Shown here: positions 8,340-14,902 of the stretch, piece after piece
Layout of the letters: the number at the start of each line of letters is the position of its first letter
Position numbering within the stretch: position 1 is the stretch's first letter
DNA from: Halorubrum rutilum
GTDB taxonomy: Archaea; Halobacteriota; Halobacteria; Halobacteriales; Haloferacaceae
Assembly: GCF_024494565.1 (NCBI RefSeq)
Contig: NZ_JANHDN010000005.1
Span: 124,001 to 188,000 of the forward strand
Length of the DNA stretch: 64,000 nt
Direction: 5' to 3'
Notes under the pieces: model-generated
Database searches by the model: none
What the model was told of the DNA's origin: nothing
The model's input: the letters and a program-made list of their open reading frames with translations, nothing else
Program-made: the position numbers and the translations under genes

Positions 8340-8492
8340 ATGGGAGACAAGTCGAAGGCTCAGAAGAAGCGTCTGGCGAAGGCGGAGCGCCAGAACACCC
8401 GCGTCCCCGCGTGGGTCATGATGAAGACGGACATGAACGTGACGCGAAACCCCAAGCGGCGCAACTGGCGCCGGAACGACCTGGACGAATAG
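8340..8492 (+). CDS. rpl39e: 50S ribosomal protein eL39
   Basis: This 50-residue basic protein ([20 protein letters not shown] then [20 protein letters not shown]) lines the peptide exit tunnel in archaea and eukaryotes, where it takes part of the place of bacterial uL23. The full family length and the C-terminal [11 protein letters not shown] are present. GTTTTATG at 8307-8314 lies 26 bases before the ATG, indicating a leaderless operon promoter. The stop codon is followed at once by the eL31 ATG at 8493. This is the first gene of the eL39-eL31-eIF6 operon. Confidence 0.97.
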
Positions 8493-8771
8493 ATGAGCAC
8501 CAGCGACTTCGAGGAGCGCGTCGTCACCGTCCCGCTCCGCGACGCCAACGACAAGCCGGTCCAGGAGCGCGCCGACTTCGCGATGCGGATCGTCCGCGAG
8601 CACCTCGCGCAGCACTTCTCCGTCGACGAGGACGACGTCGTCATCGACACCTCGGTCAACGAGGCCGTCTGGGCGAACGGGCGCGAGAACCCGCCGAGCA
8701 AGGTCCGCGTCCGCGCGGCCCGGTTCGTCGAGGACGGCGAGCCCGTCGTCGAAGCCGAGTACGCCGAGTAA
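8493..8771 (+). CDS. rpl31e: 50S ribosomal protein eL31
   Basis: Large-subunit protein near the tunnel exit, 92 residues. Family features are [20 protein letters not shown] at the N-terminus, [14 protein letters not shown], and [20 protein letters not shown] followed by VRVRAARF. It starts on the base after the eL39 stop codon and ends one base before the eIF6 GTG start, so the three genes form a tightly packed translation operon. Confidence 0.97.
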   Translation: MSTSDFEERVVTVPLRDANDKPVQERADFAMRIVREHLAQHFSVDEDDVVIDTSVNEAVWANGRENPPSKVRVRAARFVEDGEPVVEAEYAE

Positions 8772-8772
8772 C

Positions 8773-9438
8773 GTGTTACGGGCGACCTTCACCGGCTCGT
8801 CGTACGTGGGCGTGTTCGCCCGCGCGATCGACGACCTCCTGTTGGTTCGGCCGGACGTCGACGAGGAGCTCGCCGAGTCGCTCGGCGAGGAGCTGGACGC
8901 CGAGCCCCTCCTCACGACGGTCGGCGGCGCCAACACCGTCGGCTCCCTCGCGACGGGCAACGAGAACGGGGTTCTCGTCTCCGCGCGGGCGACCGAACGG
9001 GAGCGGTCGCGGATCGCCGAGGCCGCCGACCGCGAGGTCGGCGAGCTCCCCGGCGAGATCAACGCGGCCGGGAACGTCGTCCTCGCGAACGACTACGGCG
9101 CCTACGTCCACCCGGACCTCCCGCGCGAGTCGATCGTGACGATCAGGGACACCCTCGGCGTCCCCGTGGAGCGCGGCGACCTCGGCGGCGTCCGCACCGT
9201 CGGAACGGCGGCGGCCGCCAACGACGCCGGCGTCCTCTGTCACCCGAAATCGAACGAGTCGGAGCTGCAGGCCGTCGAGGAGGCGCTCGACGTCCGCACC
9301 GACCTCGGCACGATCAACTACGGCGCGCCGCTCGTCGGCTCCGGCCTCGTCGCCACCGACGAGGGGTACGTCGTCGGCGAGGACACGACCGGGCCGGAGC
9401 TCGGCCGCATCGAGGAGACGCTCGGGTTCATCGACTGA
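8773..9438 (+). CDS. tif6: Translation initiation factor 6 (ribosome anti-association factor)
   Basis: aIF6 binds the large subunit and blocks premature joining of the subunits. The 221-residue protein shows the pentein-fold repeats typical of eIF6. These are [59 protein letters not shown] and [20 protein letters not shown]. The start is GTG at 8773, which directly follows eL31 and places [16 protein letters not shown] at the family N-terminus. Confidence 0.96.
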   Translation: MLRATFTGSSYVGVFARAIDDLLLVRPDVDEELAESLGEELDAEPLLTTVGGANTVGSLATGNENGVLVSARATERERSRIAEAADREVGELPGEINAAGNVVLANDYGAYVHPDLPRESIVTIRDTLGVPVERGDLGGVRTVGTAAAANDAGVLCHPKSNESELQAVEEALDVRTDLGTINYGAPLVGSGLVATDEGYVVGEDTTGPELGRIEETLGFID

Positions 9439-9591
9439 CTCCGGATTCCGCCCCGCCGACCGCGGCGCGACCGCTCGGACCGCCGTTTCGCCGTCCGCGT
9501 GCCCCGGTGCCGTTCGCCTATTCTCCCCGAATTCGCGCCGTAACCTCCGAGCGAGGCGGATCCGGCCCGCGTCTCCGTTCCTCGCTTTTTA

Positions 9592-9604
9592 GGAAGATAC
9601 TTCC
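9592..9604. promoter_or_regulatory. Inverted repeat in the eL20 leader
   Basis: GGAAG-ATA-CTTCC lies between a T-rich TATA-like CGCTTTTTAGG (9583-9593) and the eL20 ATG at 9628. It could be an operator over the transcription start or a short 5' mRNA hairpin. It separates the eL39 operon from the eL20-pfdA-ftsY genes and suggests independent control. Confidence 0.35.
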
Positions 9605-9627
9605 CTGTCCCTGCCGGATCGGTGAAC

Positions 9628-9804
9628 ATGAGTACCTACACGGTGAGTGGACGGTTCCAGAGCCGAGGCGACTACCAGCCGTTCACGAAGGAGGTCGAGG
9701 CCGAGAACGAGGACCTCGCCCGCGAGCGCATCTACACCACGGTCGGGAGCCAGCACAACCGGAAGCGCACCCAGATCGAGATCGAGGAGGTGTCCGCGGC
9801 ATGA
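9628..9804 (+). CDS. rplX: 50S ribosomal protein eL20 (LX/L18a)
   Basis: This 58-residue protein reads MSTYTVSGRFQSRGDYQPFT, then KEVEAENEDLARERIYTTVG and SQHNRKRTQIEIEEVSAA, matching archaeal LX. The ATG at 9628 is preferred over a GTG six bases upstream; GGTGA just before it can act as a ribosome-binding site. Its TGA overlaps the prefoldin ATG as ATGA, so translation is coupled. The order LX, prefoldin alpha, FtsY after eL39-eL31-eIF6 is a familiar archaeal cluster. Confidence 0.95.
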   Translation: MSTYTVSGRFQSRGDYQPFTKEVEAENEDLARERIYTTVGSQHNRKRTQIEIEEVSAA

Positions 9805-10259
9805 TGGGCGGCGGGCAACAGCAGCTCCAGCAGCTCTCGCAGGAGCTGCAGGCGCTCGACGAGGAGATCGAGGCGCTCGAAGCGGAGATCGCGGAGTTCC
9901 GCGAGGAGCAGTCCGACATCGACGACGCGGTCGAGGCGATCGAGACCCTCGACTCGGGGTCGACGGTGCAGGTCCCGCTCGGCGGCGGCGCCTACGTCCG
10001 CGCCGAGGTCCAGGATATCGACGAGATCATCGTCTCGCTCGGCGGCAACTACTCCGCCGAGCAGAGCGAGGAGGACGCGATCGACGTGCTCCGGCGCAAG
10101 CAGGAGGCGCTCGACGACCGCATCGAGGAGACGCAGGCGGAGGTCGACGAGCTCGAAGACGAGAGCGAGGAGCTCGAACAGCAGGCCCAGCAGATGCAAC
10201 AGCAGATGCAGCAGCAGCAGATGCAGCAGATGGGACAGGGCCAGGACGACGGGGAGTAA
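9801..10259 (+). CDS. pfdA: Prefoldin subunit alpha
   Basis: Prefoldin is a hexameric chaperone that captures unfolded proteins with long coiled-coil arms. This 152-residue subunit has an N-terminal coiled coil (about 5-50), the beta-hairpin core SGSTVQVPLGGGAYVRAEVQ and IDEIIVSLGGNYSAEQ, and a C-terminal coiled coil (about 95-135). It ends in a Gln/Met repeat (QQAQQMQQQMQQQQMQQMGQ) that extends the client-binding tip. Two adjacent ATGs (9801 and 9804) are possible starts; the first overlaps the eL20 stop. Confidence 0.95.
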   Translation: MMGGGQQQLQQLSQELQALDEEIEALEAEIAEFREEQSDIDDAVEAIETLDSGSTVQVPLGGGAYVRAEVQDIDEIIVSLGGNYSAEQSEEDAIDVLRRKQEALDDRIEETQAEVDELEDESEELEQQAQQMQQQMQQQQMQQMGQGQDDGE

Positions 10260-10268
10260 CGACTGACC

Positions 10269-11387
10269 GTGTTCGACGGACTGAAGGACAAGCTCTCGGG
10301 GTTCCGGGAGGACGTCGAGGAGAGCGCGGACGTCGAGGAGGAGCCCGCAGAGGGCGACGAGCCCGCGAACGGCGACCCGACGAGCGGCGACCCGGCCGCC
10401 GGCGACGACGCCGCCGCGAGCGGTGACGCGGAGGTGGTCGCGGCCGAGGCGCCCGCGGACGCCGAGGCGGAGCCCGCGAGCGACGCCGCCGACGACGAGC
10501 CGAGCGCCTTCCAGCGCGCGAAGGCGTTCGCCACCGGCCGGATCATCATCGAGGAGGAGGACTTAGAGGAGCCGCTGTGGAACCTGGAGATGGCCCTCTT
10601 GGAGAGCGACGTGGAGATGAGCGTCGCGGAACAGATCCTCGACACCGTCCGCGAGAAGATGCTCGGCGAGTCGCGCAAGCAGGTCGAGACGACCGGCGAG
10701 CTGGTCGAGTCGGCGCTCCACGACGCCCTGCTCGACGTGATCGCCGTCGGCCAGTTCGACTTCGAGGAGCGGATCGCCGAGGCCGACAAGCCCGTCACCA
10801 TCGTCTTCACCGGCGTCAACGGCGTCGGGAAGACGACGAGCATCGCGAAGCTCTCCGAGTGGCTCGCCGACCGCGGCTACTCGTCGGTGCTGGCGAACGG
10901 CGACACCTACCGGGCGGGCGCCAACGAGCAGATCGCGGAGCACGCCGACCGGCTCGACCGGGAGCTGATCTCCCACGACCAGGGCGGCGACCCCGCGGCC
11001 GTCATCTACGACGGCGTCGAGTACGCCGCGGCCAACGACGTCGACGTCGTGCTCGGCGACACGGCCGGCCGGCTCCACACGAGCGACGACCTGATGGCGC
11101 AACTGGAGAAGATCGACCGCGTCGTCGACCCGGACATGACGCTGTTCGTCGACGAGGCGGTCGCGGGCCAGGACGCCGTGAACCGCGCGAAGGAGTTCAA
11201 CGACGCCGCCGAGATCGACGGCGCGGTCCTGACGAAGGCCGACGCCGACTCCTCCGGCGGCGCCGCCATCTCGGTGGCGTACGTCACCGGGAAGCCGATC
11301 CTCTTCCTCGGGACCGGACAGGGGTACGACGACCTCACCCTGTTCGAGCCCGAGGCGCTCGTCGAGAGCCTGCTCGACGAGGAGTGA
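10269..11387 (+). CDS. ftsY: Signal recognition particle receptor FtsY
   Basis: FtsY docks the SRP-ribosome complex at the membrane by a GTPase heterodimer with SRP54. The 372-residue protein has a very acidic N-terminal A domain with short Gly-Asp repeats (GDEPANGDPTSGDPAAGDD, residues 30-60), then the N domain. The G domain follows: GVNGVGKTTSIAKL (G1), NGDTYRAGANEQ, DTAGRLHTSDDL, TKADADSSGG and GTGQGYDDLTLFEP. The start is GTG nine bases after the prefoldin stop. The membrane contact is expected through the acidic and amphipathic N-terminus. Confidence 0.97.
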   Translation: MFDGLKDKLSGFREDVEESADVEEEPAEGDEPANGDPTSGDPAAGDDAAASGDAEVVAAEAPADAEAEPASDAADDEPSAFQRAKAFATGRIIIEEEDLEEPLWNLEMALLESDVEMSVAEQILDTVREKMLGESRKQVETTGELVESALHDALLDVIAVGQFDFEERIAEADKPVTIVFTGVNGVGKTTSIAKLSEWLADRGYSSVLANGDTYRAGANEQIAEHADRLDRELISHDQGGDPAAVIYDGVEYAAANDVDVVLGDTAGRLHTSDDLMAQLEKIDRVVDPDMTLFVDEAVAGQDAVNRAKEFNDAAEIDGAVLTKADADSSGGAAISVAYVTGKPILFLGTGQGYDDLTLFEPEALVESLLDEE

Positions 11388-11426
11388 GGCGGGCGGTCAC
11401 CGCCCTCGCTCCGCCGCTTCCTCGCG

Positions 11427-13043
11427 CTACCCTTCGCCGACCATCCGCTCCTCCTCGTCCCACTCGCGCTCGCGCAGCTCGTACTTCTGGATCTTCCCCG
11501 TCGCCGTCGTGGGAAGCTCGGCGACGAACTCCACCTCGCCGGGGGTCTTGTAGTCGGCGACGCGCTCGCGGACGAACGCCTTCAGCTCCTCGGCCGTCGC
11601 GCCCGGATCGTCCGGGTCGCCGCTCGCCGGGACGACGAACGCCTTCGGCGTCTCCCCCCAGCGCTCGTCGGGCGCCGGGATGACGGCGGTGTCGGAGACG
11701 GCGTCGTGCTCGAAGAGGGTGTCCTCCAGTTCGATCGAGGAGATGTTCTCGCCCCCGGAGATGATGATGTCCTTCTTGCGGTCCTGGATCGAGACGAAGC
11801 CGTCCTCGTCGACGACGGCGAGGTCGCCCATGTGGTAGTAGCCCTCCAGCCGCTCCGAGAATGCCGCCTCGGTGGCCTCGGGCTTGTTCCAGTAGCGGTC
11901 CATCACCTGGTTCCCGCGGACGACAATCTCGCCGATCGTCTCGCCGTCGGCGGGCACGTCCTCGCCGTCCTCGTCGACGACGCGCACGTCGGTGCCGAGG
12001 TAGCCGATCCCCTGCGTCTTCTTCACCGCGAAGCGGTCCGGCGAGTCCGCCTCAAAGTGCCGCTTCGCGTCCGAGGTGGTGATCAGGGGACCCGTCTCGG
12101 TCGCGCCGTACACATGTTTGAGCTCCCAGCCGAACTCCTCCTCGACGGTCCGGATCGTCGCCTCCGGCGGCGCCGCGCCCGCGGTGGCGACCCGCACGTC
12201 GCTGTCGCCGGTCGTCGCGCCGCCGTGCTCGGCGTGGTGGTCGCCGAGCATGTTGAGGACGGTCGGGGCCGCACAGAAGTAGGAGACGTCCTCCTCGCGG
12301 ATCCGGTCGAACGTCTCCGCGACGTCGACGCCGCGGGTGCAGACGTGTCGGGCGCCCAGCCCCGTGATCGCGTAGATGTGCCCCCAGCCGTTGACGTGGA
12401 ACATCGGGAGCGTCCAGAGGTAGACGTCGTCGTCGGTGATCTCCTGGTGGATCGCGATGAGGTAGGCGTGGAGCGTCTCGGCGCGGTGGGTGCGGCAGAC
12501 GCCCTTCGGGTCGCCGGTGGTCCCGGAGGTGTAGTTGATCGTGATCACATCGTCCTCGTCCATCTCCGGGCGCTCGTAGGCGTCGGGGTCGGCGGCGTCG
12601 AGCGCCGCGTCGAACGACTCCCAGTCGCCCGCGACCGCGTCCGCGTCGTTCGTGAGGAACGTCTCCGTCGGCACCTCGTCGCGGACCGCCTCGATCCGGT
12701 CGGCGTACTCGGCGTCGGCGTAGATCGCGTCGACGCCGGCGTCGGAGAGCATGTACGCGAAGTCGTCTGGCGTGAGCCGGTAATTCAGCGGCGCGTGGAC
12801 CGCACCGACCTGCATCGCGCCGTAGGCCGCTTCGAGGTGGTAGTGGGTGTTCGGGTCCAACACCGCGACACGGTCGCCCTTCTCGATCCCCCGCGCCTGC
12901 AGGGCGGCCGAGAACCGGTCCGCGCGCTCGCCGAGTTCGGCGTACGTGTACCGCGTCCCGTCAGTCGCCAGGACGGCCTCCTCGTCCGCGTAGTGCCGGC
13001 GGGCCCGGTCCAGGAAGTCGGTCGTCAGTAGCGGTTTTCGCAT
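11427..13043 (-). CDS. Acyl-CoA synthetase (AMP-forming, long-chain fatty acid-CoA ligase-like)
   Basis: An ANL-superfamily enzyme of 538 residues that activates a carboxylic acid with ATP to an acyl-adenylate and then to acyl-CoA. Motifs are the P-loop TINYTSGTTGDPKGV (A3, near 170-185), LPMFHVNGWGHIYAI, YGATETGPLI (A5), GYYHMGDLAVVDEDGF (A7), DRKKDIIISGGENISSIELE (A8) and the A10 lysine in TTATGKIQKYELR. The exact acid is unknown. The ATG at 13043 has a TATA-like TTTTATC about 30 bases upstream. An upstream in-frame extension of 34 residues looks untranslated. It is convergent with ftsY. Confidence 0.92.
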   Translation of the reverse strand: MRKPLLTTDFLDRARRHYADEEAVLATDGTRYTYAELGERADRFSAALQARGIEKGDRVAVLDPNTHYHLEAAYGAMQVGAVHAPLNYRLTPDDFAYMLSDAGVDAIYADAEYADRIEAVRDEVPTETFLTNDADAVAGDWESFDAALDAADPDAYERPEMDEDDVITINYTSGTTGDPKGVCRTHRAETLHAYLIAIHQEITDDDVYLWTLPMFHVNGWGHIYAITGLGARHVCTRGVDVAETFDRIREEDVSYFCAAPTVLNMLGDHHAEHGGATTGDSDVRVATAGAAPPEATIRTVEEEFGWELKHVYGATETGPLITTSDAKRHFEADSPDRFAVKKTQGIGYLGTDVRVVDEDGEDVPADGETIGEIVVRGNQVMDRYWNKPEATEAAFSERLEGYYHMGDLAVVDEDGFVSIQDRKKDIIISGGENISSIELEDTLFEHDAVSDTAVIPAPDERWGETPKAFVVPASGDPDDPGATAEELKAFVRERVADYKTPGEVEFVAELPTTATGKIQKYELREREWDEEERMVGEG

Positions 13044-13176
13044 CAGTTTATCACTATTTATGATTGATAAAAGCGTTTGCGGCCGACGCAAGCAAGCCAG
13101 GGGACGGCGCCGTGACTTCCCTCGTTCGGCTCCGGCGATCTCCACCTCGGTGATCCGGGGTGTAGAGGCCCGTATT

Positions 13177-13236
13177 CGGAGCGTGGGGACCGGCGTCGGA
13201 GCGTGGGGACCGGCGTCGGAGCGTGAGGACCCGCGT
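13177..13236. repeat. 20-bp tandem repeat, three units
   Basis: CGGAGCGTGGGGACCGGCGT is present twice exactly (13177-13196 and 13197-13216), and a third unit (13217-13236) differs at two positions. It lies in the 263-base gap between the acyl-CoA ligase and a small membrane protein gene. The flanking sequence is GC-rich and otherwise featureless. Confidence 0.85.
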
Positions 13237-13306
13237 TCGAGGCGCGGGGCTCGGCACCTCGCCTCGGGAACGGGGGTTTACACGGCGCCCGCCCCACGGG
13301 AAAGGT

Positions 13307-13513
13307 ATGACCGACGGATCCGGCCGGCCGATGATCGCCGAGGGGTACGTGGTTCCCATCGCGGGACTGATGGCGCTGCTGTTCGCCCTGATGGCGGGAC
13401 TGACCGCCGGTCGCGCGCTGTCGGGCAACCCCGCCGACGCCGCGCTCCCCCTCGCGTTCGCCCTCGGTGCGCTCGCCGCGATCCGGATCCGCGGGCGATA
13501 CGCCGCCGACTGA
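13307..13513 (+). CDS. Small two-helix membrane protein
   Basis: A 68-residue protein with two hydrophobic segments, near residues 13-33 (VVPIAGLMALLFALMAGLTA) and 43-60 (DAALPLAFALGALAAIRI), and a basic end (RIRGRYAAD). The ATG is preferred because GGTTTACA lies about 30 bases upstream, as for a leaderless haloarchaeal message. No family is recognised. It sits alone between the acyl-CoA ligase and the initiator tRNA. Confidence 0.6.
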   Translation: MTDGSGRPMIAEGYVVPIAGLMALLFALMAGLTAGRALSGNPADAALPLAFALGALAAIRIRGRYAAD

Positions 13514-13577
13514 CGCGAACGCCGTCGCCGTCGGGACCTGAGACCCCGCCGAATTCGGGTGATTCCGCCGCCCTCGG

Positions 13578-13586
13578 TATATAAAT
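13578..13586 (+). promoter_or_regulatory. Strong TATA box without an obvious gene
   Basis: TATATAAAT is one of the best TATA boxes in the window, but the predicted start near 13610 precedes no credible reading frame. The initiator tRNA begins 72 bases further on and has its own weaker CTTAAC box about 25-30 bases upstream. It may drive a longer tRNA precursor or a short RNA. Confidence 0.4.
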
Positions 13587-13657
13587 CGCGCGCGGCCGAA
13601 TCGCATACGGGCGACGGGATCAGAACCCTTAACAGTCGCAACGGGTTTTGATACGAT

Positions 13658-13732
13658 AGCGGGATGGGATAGCCAGGAGATTCCGCCGGGCTCATAACCC
13701 GGAGATCGGTAGTTCAAATCTACCTCCCGCTA
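13658..13732 (+). tRNA. Initiator tRNA-Met (CAT)
   Basis: The cloverleaf can be drawn completely. Acceptor arms AGCGGGA and TCCCGCT are followed by discriminator A. The anticodon stem CCGGG/CCCGG carries loop CTCATAA, and the T arm is GGTAG-TTCAAAT-CTACC. The A1-U72 pair and the run of G-C pairs in the anticodon stem mark it as the initiator rather than the elongator tRNA. There is no intron and no encoded CCA. CTTAAC near 13629-13634 can serve as its promoter. Its 3' end is duplicated at 13846-13866. Confidence 0.95.
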
Positions 13733-13738
13733 TCTTCT

Positions 13739-13789
13739 GTCGACGACCGCGAACGCCGAGCGCTGCGAGGCGCGAGCGGCGTCGTCGAC
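13739..13789 (+). terminator. Stem-loop just after the initiator tRNA
   Basis: GTCGACGAC (13739-13747) is complementary to GTCGTCGAC (13781-13789), with a GC-rich loop. The position 6 bases after the tRNA suggests a processing or termination structure. It may instead belong to the rearranged sequence around the duplicated tRNA end. Confidence 0.35.
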
Positions 13790-13798
13790 GAGATAGCC

Positions 13799-13873
13799 CC
13801 GGAAGGGATTTGAACCAGGGAACGGAGCGGTGCGGAGCGATCGCGGTTCAAATCTACCTCCCGCTACTTCCGG
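13799..13873. repeat. Duplicated tRNA-Met 3' end within an inverted repeat (possible attachment-site scar)
   Basis: The last 21 bases of the initiator tRNA (13712-13732) are repeated exactly at 13846-13866, 134 bases downstream. Duplications of a tRNA 3' end are the classic mark left by integrative elements, but no integrase or cargo lies between the two copies. The second copy is also one arm of an inverted repeat: CCGGAAG and GATTTGAACC (13799-13805 and 13807-13816) match GGTTCAAATC and CTTCCGG (13845-13854 and 13867-13873). The rest of 13733-13980 contains no gene that I can support. Confidence 0.7.
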
Positions 13874-13980
13874 CCGACCGCCACGTTCGTAGCGGCGGTC
13901 TCGTCTCGCGCCGACTCCCCTTTCGACCCGTCGCTCTCGAACCCGGAAGCGATTTCCGTCGCGCTGTCGTTCCCTCGCGT

Positions 13981-14592
13981 ATGGATTACGAATCGAGCCT
14001 CGACCGCGCGATGGAGGAGGTACCGGACCTCGGCGGCTCCGACGAGCGGCTGTCGGTGCCCGACCCGGAGACGCAGAAGGACGGCGCGTTCACCAGACTG
14101 ACGAACCTCTCGGCGATCGCGGACGCCCTGAGCCGCGAGCCCGAGCACGTCCACTCGAAGATCCAGCAGGAGCTCGGGACCGCCGGCCAGTACGAGTCGG
14201 GCCGCGCCCGCTACAGCGGGAACTTCCGCGAGCGCGACTTCCAGGCCGCGGTCGACTCGTACATCGAGTCGTTCGTCACCTGCTCGGAGTGCGGCCTCCC
14301 CGACACGCGGTTGGAGACCGAGAACCGCACCCCGATGCTCCGGTGTGAGGCCTGCGGGGCGTTCCGCCCGGTCGCGAAGCAGAACACCTCGAACACCCAG
14401 CGGCAGGAGGAGGCCATCGAGTCCGGGAAGACCTACGAGCTCGAGATCGTCGGCACCGGTCGCAAGGGCGACGGCGTCGCCGAGGTCGGCGAGTACACCG
14501 TCTTCGTCCCCGGCGCGCAGGAGGGCGAGACCGTCACGGCGTACATCAAGAACGTCTCGGGGAGCCTCGCGTTCGCCCGCCGAGAGGACTGA
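13981..14592 (+). CDS. Translation initiation factor 2 subunit beta, with C-terminal TRAM domain
   Basis: aIF2-beta is part of the aIF2 complex that delivers Met-tRNAi to the ribosome; its position 248 bases after the initiator tRNA is notable. Of 203 residues, the central alpha-beta domain (about 30-95) is followed by a zinc ribbon with CSEC (near 100) and CEAC (near 122). A TRAM domain (about 145-200, GKTYELEIVGTGRKGDGVAE) then follows, with GEYTVFVPGAQEGETVTAYI. The TRAM fusion is found in haloarchaea and suggests extra RNA binding. The ATG at 13981 (MDYESSLDRAMEEVPD) matches the family start. Confidence 0.95.
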   Translation: MDYESSLDRAMEEVPDLGGSDERLSVPDPETQKDGAFTRLTNLSAIADALSREPEHVHSKIQQELGTAGQYESGRARYSGNFRERDFQAAVDSYIESFVTCSECGLPDTRLETENRTPMLRCEACGAFRPVAKQNTSNTQRQEEAIESGKTYELEIVGTGRKGDGVAEVGEYTVFVPGAQEGETVTAYIKNVSGSLAFARRED

Positions 14593-14633
14593 GCGACCGG
14601 GTCGACGCGGCCCGCGCGCGGTCACGGCGCGAG

Positions 14634-14786
14634 CTACTCCACGCGACCGACGGCGACCCGGTGTCCGGTCGCTTCGGCGTGCGTTCGCTCCAGCGCGGTC
14701 GCGTCGCTGCCGGTTCCGAACAGGCGTTCGACCGGACACTCCCGGCAGACGACGTGGTACTTCGCTTCGTTCGGTGTGGATCGCAT
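14634..14786 (-). CDS. Small C2H2-type zinc-finger-like protein
   Basis: A 50-residue protein containing CREC (C-x2-C near residue 15) and, after 16-20 residues, THAEATGH (H-x5-H near residue 38), which together can hold one zinc ion. It has no other domain. Such one-finger microproteins are common in haloarchaea and mostly uncharacterised. It lies between the convergent aIF2-beta gene and the XPD-like helicase, and its start ATG is the only sensible one in frame. Confidence 0.6.
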   Translation of the reverse strand: MRSTPNEAKYHVVCRECPVERLFGTGSDATALERTHAEATGHRVAVGRVE

Positions 14787-14902
14787 GGACGTTGCCACGC
14801 CCCCCTCCGACGTAGTTACACGCACCGTACCCGCGGTTAAACGGGACGTTATCCGGCGGTATCGAGACGCTCGTCGCCGGGCGCGACCGGTGCCGTCCGA
14901 GG

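Noticed and set aside
13177..13236. CRISPR array
   Set aside because: Units of 20 bp follow one another without unique spacers, and no cas gene is near.
13801..13873. Second tRNA gene after the initiator tRNA
   Set aside because: Only a 3' end fragment and an inverted T-loop-like segment exist; no D arm or anticodon arm can be drawn.
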